Source of the DNA: Alnus glutinosa
Lineage: Eukaryota > Streptophyta > Magnoliopsida > Fagales > Betulaceae
Assembly (NCBI RefSeq): GCF_958979055.1
Contig: NC_084891.1
Span: 325,001-389,000 of the forward strand
Direction of reading: 5' to 3'
Length of the DNA stretch: 64,000 bases
The translations under genes were made by a program, and so were the position numbers. The notes beneath the pieces are model-generated. The model saw nothing but the letters and a program-made list of their open reading frames with translations. It made no database searches and had not been told where the DNA came from. Of the stretch, positions 58,206 through 64,000 are shown piece by piece; within the stretch, counting starts at the first letter, position 1; each line of letters begins with the position of its first letter.

Positions 58206-58873
58206 GGGATAATTGTACCATTGGTCAATGTGGTATGCCATAATTATTTTTCACTCCCTATGGTTTAAAAAGTGCATGGGAGATCCTTGTGGTATGCAAT
58301 AATTACAAATCGATCCCTGGCGTCAAATTCTGTCAAAATTTTTAACAGATTCCGTTAAATGCCACGTCAGCGCCACGTGCCGTTATTTTATTTGTGACAC
58401 GTGGCGTTGACATGTCCAATCTTAATAAAATAATATAAATTTATTAAAAAAATAAGTAAAAATACTTATTTGAAAAAAAAATTAAAATTCAAAAAATAAA
58501 AAATAAAAAATAAAAAAAAGAAAAAAGAAAAAAGAAAAATGGGGGCAAGGGGGTGGCCCAGCCACCCCAAGCCTGCCCTTTTTTCTTTTTTTCTTTTTTT
58601 TTTTTTTTTTTTTTAAAAAAATAAGTTTATTTATTTATTTTTTAATAATTTTTTTTTATTATTATTAAGATGGACACGTGTCGCCAATAAGATGGCGACA
58701 CATGTTGCTGTCGTATAGGGCCAACAGATTCCGTCAAAATTGTAGACGGAAAATCGACCCAGGGAGTAAAACGTAATTATTGCATACCACAAGGACCTCT
58801 CATGAACTTTTTAAACTATAGGGAGTGAAAAATAATTATGGCATACCATAGGGACTAACGGTACAATTCTCCT
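58206..58873. mobile_element. long-TIR nonautonomous MULE-like element (668 bp)
   Basis: The terminal inverted repeats are about 110 bp with few differences: GGATAATTGTACC at the left and GGAGAATTGTACC inverted at the right, both continuing to GGTATGCCATAATTATTTTT and CTTGTGGTATGCAATAATTA. Flanks TATTATTTA (58197-58205) and CATTATTTA (58874-58882) give a 9-bp target duplication with one mismatch. Inside are a second pair of inverted blocks (CAGATTCCGT..., GACACGTGGCG/GACACGTGTCGCC), a GGGGTGGC/GCCACCCC core and A/T runs. No coding capacity. Confidence 0.75.
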
Positions 58874-58882
58874 CATTATTTA

Positions 58883-60424
58883 TTTTGGATAATACTTGGC
58901 CCAAATCCAATCTGGCTCCCACTCCACTCTGGCCCAGAACAACAAACACCATACATAGAGCCCAGCGATCTGCTTCTTTTCAAACAAATACAAATAAAAG
59001 AGCCTCTCAGCAAAAGAAACACCAGATTCACTTGGATAAATAAAAGTCTTACGTATAGCATTACTCTTACCGAGAAAAGCCTTCTCATGCCCCAACCATG
59101 ACGCTCATCTCAAAGAATTCGTGGTGGGCTTGCCCGCCCCCCGGCGTTTTGGGCTTTCACAAGTCACAACCCTCAATGAAATATATTTGTGAGAGACTAA
59201 GAAGAACTCTCTTCTCATAAAGCCCTAAAGCCAATGAAATCCTTACTAGTTTGGGCTTTCATCTATCATGCTTCTAATAACATCAGCTCCCTGTATTGGT
59301 ATATGTGCATCTCCCATAATTAACGTTAAAATATAACTAACAAACAAACAAATGCACATGTTATTCAATTAACCACAAAAGCTGTCGGTGGATGTAATCA
59401 TTGAACCTATACAAACCCACATGTGAAATCCCCTACTTTTTTATTGGATTCTTCTCTTACTTCACTTCCAAACAAAGCTGCAAATAAATCATTGTTAGTT
59501 TATAAATAAAAAAGAAATATTTCCATATCATATCAAATCAATTATTGCCATGATTGAAATCCCAACAATTTACTCACACCTGTCTACACTTTGGTTAAAA
59601 ATTAAATAAATAAATAAATAAATTGTTGTGCATCAGAATCCCATAAGAAAAATGTTTAATTTTTTTTTTTTTTTTTCCATTTTCATATTAAAAAAAAAAA
59701 AAATCTATCATTGAATATATAAACTTTAAATTAATTTTAAAATAAAAATACTACTTTGTATTTATTTATTTATTTTTAATTCTCTTGCTAATATGATATC
59801 GTTGATTTTGAAAATAAAAATAAATAAATACTAATAGAAAGTATGTAAAATGGCCCGTCCCCCAAACCAAAATCATATTTTACACCATATTGTCGGCAAG
59901 CAAGTTAAAACTCGAGCTACAGTGACGTGTTTTATAGTCTTTACAGCTGGATCTACTCTGACTCACTGACGAATCCAATGTTTGCCGTACGATCCGTGTG
60001 GGTCCATATCACAGGCTAGCCTTATGTCACGGCTGTCCCAGCTGTCCATAATGCCCAATATCCCCTCTTAGCTGTCAACTATCAATACGCACACGAAATT
60101 CTATAAGGCAGAAAATTACGGGAAAGGACAATCCAAAATTATGTGAAATGAAGATTTTAATATTTGACCAAAATCCAAAATCCGATACTCTTTTTGCTTT
60201 ATACAAAAAAAAAAAAAAAAAAAAAAAACTCACATGGAGGACGAGTGCTTTTCTAATTCTAACTCTCTCCTCCAAGTAAAGAATGTGTTCTTTTTTTCTT
60301 TTTTTCATGAATTACCAGATTTTTTCTTTTCCCATTTTTTTGTTTCTTTTTTCGGGGAAAGAAAATCGTAGGAAATAACAAAAACATTAAAAAAAAAAAA
60401 GGAAAAAAATTAAAGTAAAAGAAA
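58883..60424. other. spacer downstream of the GAE gene; no gene recognised
   Basis: AT-rich with homopolymer runs (for example T at 59660-59678 and A at 60207-60228). The GAE 3' UTR should lie in the right-hand few hundred bases. Confidence 0.4.
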
Positions 60425-61720
60425 TTAATTTACAGGTTTGCCGTTGTTGTAGCCGTAATACGAGAGGTACCACCTAACAAACTTCTTCAACCCGGTTTGC
60501 AAATCGGTCGTGGGCTTGTACCCGAGTTCTCTTCGGGCCGAGCTGATGTTCGCGTGCGTGAACGGGACGTCACCGTTTCCGGGCATGTCCACGTAGTTCC
60601 TCTTCGCCTTCATCTTCAAATGCTTCTCTAGGATGCTAACAAGCGTCGGTACTGTCACCGGCGACGTGTTACCCAGATTGAATATCCGGTACGGGGCGGG
60701 CCCCCTCTTCTTACCACCCGACCCGGTGCTCTTTCCAGAAGTGTCCAACGACCCCAAACAACCCTTCACAATATCATCGATGTAGGTGAAGTCTCGGGCC
60801 AAGTCGACCCGGTTCTTGCCCCGGTATATTGTGATCGGTTTGCCCTGAAGAATGTTCCGGGTGAAAGAGAAGTACGCCATGTCGGGTCTCCCCCAGGGAC
60901 CGTACACTGTGAAAAATCTCAAGCCGGTAATCGAGAGGCCGTAAATGTGGTTATACGTGTGGGTGATTTCTTCGCCGGCTTTCTTGGTGGCAGCGTAGAG
61001 ACTGGCGGGCTGGTCGGTCCGATCCAACTCCGAGAAGGGTACCTTCTCGTTGAGGCCGTAGACGGAGCTGGACGAGGCCCAGACGATCGCGGGCTGAGGG
61101 TTCGCCGACTTGCAGGCCTCGAGGAGCGTGACGAGTGCCGCTATGTTGCTGTGTACGTACGATTGGGGGTTCTCCATGGCGTACCTCACACCCGCCTGAG
61201 CCGCCAAGTGCATCACGTGGGTGAAAGCCACCACGTCCAAGAGCTTGCCCACCAGCCTCGCGTCATTGACGTCGCCTTCGACGACGAAGATCCCGTGATT
61301 GCTGAGGAGGGTCTTGCGGGCCTTCTTTAACGAGGGGTCGTAGTAGCTGTTGAAGTTGTCGAGCCCAACGACGCCGTCTCCACGCTTCTTCAACGCGAGC
61401 GACACGTGCGACCCGACGAAACCGCCGGCACCGGTAACCAGGACGGACATGCCGCCGGATCGGTGGATCTGGGCGGAAGAGCGGACCTGCTTCTCCCACT
61501 GGATGCCGCCCCAGGAGGCGGACAAGTACCGGCTTCCGGAATCGACGAAACTCTGGAAACTCAAATACGACGCCGTGAGGGCGATCAAGAAGAGCGCCCA
61601 CAAGAACATGGTGCTGGTGGAGGCGAAACAGCGGTGGAACTGGCGGTTCATGGCGTGGGACCGCTCGATCTTGAACTTCCCGGGCGTTGACGGGAACAGT
61701 TCTTCCTGCAATGAAGGCAT
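60425..61720 (-). CDS. GAE1: UDP-glucuronate 4-epimerase (GAE)
   Basis: Single exon, 431 aa, close to the ~430 aa of Arabidopsis GAE proteins, which are also intronless. There is a short cytosolic N-terminus, one membrane anchor at about 37-57 (TMFLWALFLIALTASYLSF) of type II topology, a stem to about 90, then an extended SDR domain. The NAD site is GAGGFVGSH (G97, G100, G103), the catalytic SSS lies near 217-219 and YAATK gives Y242/K246. Other family blocks are MHLAAQAGVRYAMENPQSYV, RFFTVYGPWGRPDMA and ARDFTYIDDIVKGC. The enzyme converts UDP-D-glucuronate to UDP-D-galacturonate in the Golgi, the precursor for pectin. The gene is markedly GC-richer than its surroundings. GAE1 versus another GAE paralogue is chosen by position beside the CCR-like gene (At4g30440 neighbourhood, from memory). 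Confidence 0.95.
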   Translation of the reverse strand: MPSLQEELFPSTPGKFKIERSHAMNRQFHRCFASTSTMFLWALFLIALTASYLSFQSFVDSGSRYLSASWGGIQWEKQVRSSAQIHRSGGMSVLVTGAGGFVGSHVSLALKKRGDGVVGLDNFNSYYDPSLKKARKTLLSNHGIFVVEGDVNDARLVGKLLDVVAFTHVMHLAAQAGVRYAMENPQSYVHSNIAALVTLLEACKSANPQPAIVWASSSSVYGLNEKVPFSELDRTDQPASLYAATKKAGEEITHTYNHIYGLSITGLRFFTVYGPWGRPDMAYFSFTRNILQGKPITIYRGKNRVDLARDFTYIDDIVKGCLGSLDTSGKSTGSGGKKRGPAPYRIFNLGNTSPVTVPTLVSILEKHLKMKAKRNYVDMPGNGDVPFTHANISSARRELGYKPTTDLQTGLKKFVRWYLSYYGYNNGKPVN

Positions 61721-61934
61721 TTTTATTTTGAAAATGGGGATTTAAAATTTCTGTTATTTCTTTCCTTGTCTTTAAAAGGAGAAAATAAAATTTTTTATTT
61801 TTTATTTGGTGGGAAAAAGGAAGGATTTGATTGGAGAGGAAGAAAGGAACAGATGCAGATGATCTAGGAGAAAATAAAAAAGGGAAGGATTCTCAGTGTG
61901 CTGCACCTGCTAATGGAGGGGAGGCCATAGATGG

Positions 61935-61944
61935 TTTATATATA
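61935..61944 (-). promoter_or_regulatory. TATA box of the GAE gene
   Basis: TATATATAAA on the minus strand, about 215 bp before the ATG, predicts a transcription start near 61905 and a leader of roughly 185 nt. Confidence 0.6.
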
Positions 61945-63505
61945 CCCGCAAAGAAACGACAGCTCTAACGCGTGAACGCGTTAAAGGACGGCCAGATCGA
62001 AATATAAGAGAGAGAGAGAGAAGTATTAAAGAAAGAAGGGACGTGTTGTTGGACTTTCTGAGTAAACAGAGTGTATCCAGTGTGAAGGAAGAAATATATA
62101 TATATATATATATTCCGCGGGAATTTTCTTTTATTTTTTTTTAATTAACTGTCTCCAAGAAAATGCATTATTTAATTAATTAATTATATATATATATATA
62201 TATATATTTTGTGCTATTTGTTGTTTTTTACTTTTTTTTTGGGGTCTTTACCAAAAGGAAAAGCTTGGGCTGGGTGCATTATTAGAATATTATCACTTTT
62301 CTTTTTTACTTTTTTGCAATTATCCCTTGACCAAAAGAGGATAAGTACAATATTACTTATCACCGGACGAACCGGTCGTGACTGACTGGGGAGAAGAGTT
62401 GATCAACAGATACTTAAAAAGGAAAGAAAGTTTGGGCGGTGCCCCCTCCTCCTCTTCCTCTCTCCTCATTTCTGTTATCTACTACTTTATCTTTGATTTT
62501 GTGTTCAATATATAGATCCCTTTTGAAATTGATTGTTATTAAATGTGGATAGGTTTAAGCAAAACGGTTTGGATTGAAGTCTCAGTTATTAAATAATTGA
62601 ATAATATGGCTTTTCGTTTAAAATTTAAATAAGCGGTGAAGTTTGCAAGATAATTTTAGCCTTTACCATTTCACCTATTTATTTGAACCACATATAAAAT
62701 CTCTAATTATTTCAGAATTTTAAGCAAGCCAAATCCTTAGGATAATACAGTTTTTATTACAATTATAATAAATAAAAAAAATTGTAATATTTATAACAAT
62801 AGTCTCAATTTAACCAATCTAATCAAATTTGAAGAAAAAAAAAGAATTTACTATAGGTTTAATTAGTGGTGAGTAAAAACTGGTCTGATAATTTTTGGGT
62901 TAAAAGAAATATTTAGTTTATTTATTTTTGTGAAGAATGATTTTAATCGATTGATAATTTGACAGTGACCTATACAATTGGGAATATTGAAGAAGTTCAA
63001 AAGCGAGTGTTGAATAAGATTGGCTATCTAGCCTGTCTTGGCTGGCACATCATGGCAACGTTGTCTCTTTTTCTAGCCCTCTCTGTCTTTTGTACGTAGT
63101 TGTCTCCCGCTTTCGCCTGTACTTCCTCGAACCTTCTGGATTTTTCATTTTTTTTATTTATTTATTTATAAAAATGGTAAGTTTTCCTATTTATTTTTAA
63201 GTTAATTTTTTAAAGCTTTTGTTTTGTGTAAAAAAAACAGCCTTGGAATTTCTCGGTCAATGGCCACCGTTCATGATGGGAGGAACTCATTTTATCTTAT
63301 AGAGATGCCCCCTTAAACAGAATTAGAATCATAATTTCTGGTTTGTATGTGTCTGACAATGAATATCAACTTTGTTTTCCCTTCTAGCTAGATAATGAAT
63401 ATTTTAGTGACATAGAAAATTGAAGCATTGTGAGTGGAGATTGCATGCGTTGTTCAATGAAAGAAATCCATAACTACTTGCAATTATCAATTATAATTAT
63501 TTTTA
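61945..63505. other. upstream region of the GAE gene; no further gene seen
   Basis: Contains a GA run (62009-62021) and TA runs (62095-62112 and 62186-62207) and otherwise AT-rich non-coding DNA. Confidence 0.4.
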
Positions 63506-63887
63506 AGGTTAGATACATATTTGCCCCATGTGCTTTACGACCTTTATTTTTTGCCTCTTCAGTTTCACTTTTTATCAATTTTGGTACCTGTGGCATATGA
63601 AAAGACGGAAATGGTACCTCCGTCTGATTTCCCGTCTAAAACTAACGTCCACCCACGACATTTTCTGTCATGTTGTTGAAAACGATGTGTAAAGAATTGG
63701 GTTCTGGGCTTCAAATTTTTTTAGGTACCCAATGACGTGGATAGACGTTAGTTTTGGACGGAAAATCAGACGAAGGTACCATTTTCGTCTTTTCATATAC
63801 CACATGTACCAAATTTAATAAAAAGTAAAACTGAAGAGGCAAAAAATAAAAGTCGTTAAACACAAGAGACAAATATGTATTTAACCC
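63506..63887. mobile_element. long-TIR nonautonomous MULE-like element (382 bp)
   Basis: Ends AGGTTAGATACATATTTG and, inverted, GGGTTAAATACATATTTG. The terminal repeats run about 155 bp through TTATTTTTTGCCTCTTCAGT, TTTGGTAC.TGTGG.ATATGAA and CGTCTGATTTTCCGTC. Flanks TTATTTTTA (63497-63505) and TTATCTTTA (63888-63896) suggest a 9-bp target duplication with one mismatch. The terminal motif GGGTTAAATACA is shared with the element at 8574-9312, so both probably belong to one family. Confidence 0.7.
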
Positions 63888-64000
63888 TTATCTTTATATA
63901 TACGTGAACGAAACTGGAGCCTCAACAAGATTATCAATTAATTATATATTTACTGCAAGCAGACTTGGATACGGCAAACTTAGTGTTTAATTAACGTGTT

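Noticed and set aside
60947-61745. Frames of 94-131 codons antisense or offset to GAE
   Set aside because: Shadows of the GC-rich GAE exon, whose own frame has full family conservation.
1-64000. CRISPR arrays, bacterial operons, tRNA or rRNA genes
   Set aside because: None seen; the periodic repeats present are plant microsatellites, one minisatellite and a tandem duplication, and the only tRNA-like sequence is the SINE head near 49.3 kb.

Overview
The window is nuclear DNA of a flowering plant, very probably a woody core eudicot (rosid-like). It is AT-rich. Most genes are split by short GT-AG introns, there are plant-only families (invertase/pectin methylesterase inhibitors, a MOS2-type G-patch/KOW protein, a Golgi UDP-glucuronate 4-epimerase), and the intergenic DNA is full of microsatellites, MITEs, LINE/SINE insertions and LTR relics. 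The species cannot be fixed from the sequence alone.

Layout. 1-1.1 kb: probable first untranslated exon of a minus-strand gene that runs off the left edge. 3.2-5.9 kb: five-exon TMEM208/SND2-type ER protein gene (minus). 6.4-9.4 kb: a foldback repeat, a (TA)n tract and several MITE/MULE-like elements. 10.4-11.6 kb: exon-sized pieces of two unrelated genes (an RNFT1-like RING ligase and a RecQ-like helicase). 12.1-13.3 kb: intronless MOS2/GPKOW gene (minus). 16.2-22.9 kb: 14-exon AFG1-like mitochondrial AAA ATPase (plus). 23.3-24.2 kb: minus-strand non-LTR element with 17-bp target duplications. 24.7-26.9 kb: five-exon TTC1-type TPR co-chaperone (minus). 27.8-29.9 kb: a hAT-like element with a solo LTR nested in it. 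30.5-36.3 kb: two more ORF-poor non-LTR elements, a LINE 3' end and the first PMEI-like gene. 37.7-38.2 kb: second PMEI-like gene. 41.1-51.3 kb: 14-exon HAD-family 5'-nucleotidase (NT5DC type, plus) whose long intron 6 holds a LINE fragment, a 62-bp minisatellite and a possible LTR relic. 53.0-54.9 kb: six-exon CCR-like Rossmann protein (plus), with its 3' end duplicated at 57.1-58.1 kb. 58.2-58.9 kb: long-TIR element. 60.4-61.7 kb: intronless UDP-glucuronate 4-epimerase (GAE, minus) with a TATA box. 63.5-63.9 kb: another long-TIR element.

The genes do not form one pathway; each is a separate transcription unit. From memory, TMEM208, AFG1, TTC1, CCR-like and GAE follow the order of Arabidopsis At4g30500-At4g30440, while the 5'-nucleotidase matches the sister segment around At2g23890. 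The window therefore looks like a conserved ancestral block, with MOS2 and the PMEI pair interspersed.

The most unusual signal is a family of three ~0.9-1.0 kb non-LTR-like elements. They carry no recognisable reverse transcriptase but share an ordered set of short GCGCGTG...CACGCGC hairpin motifs.
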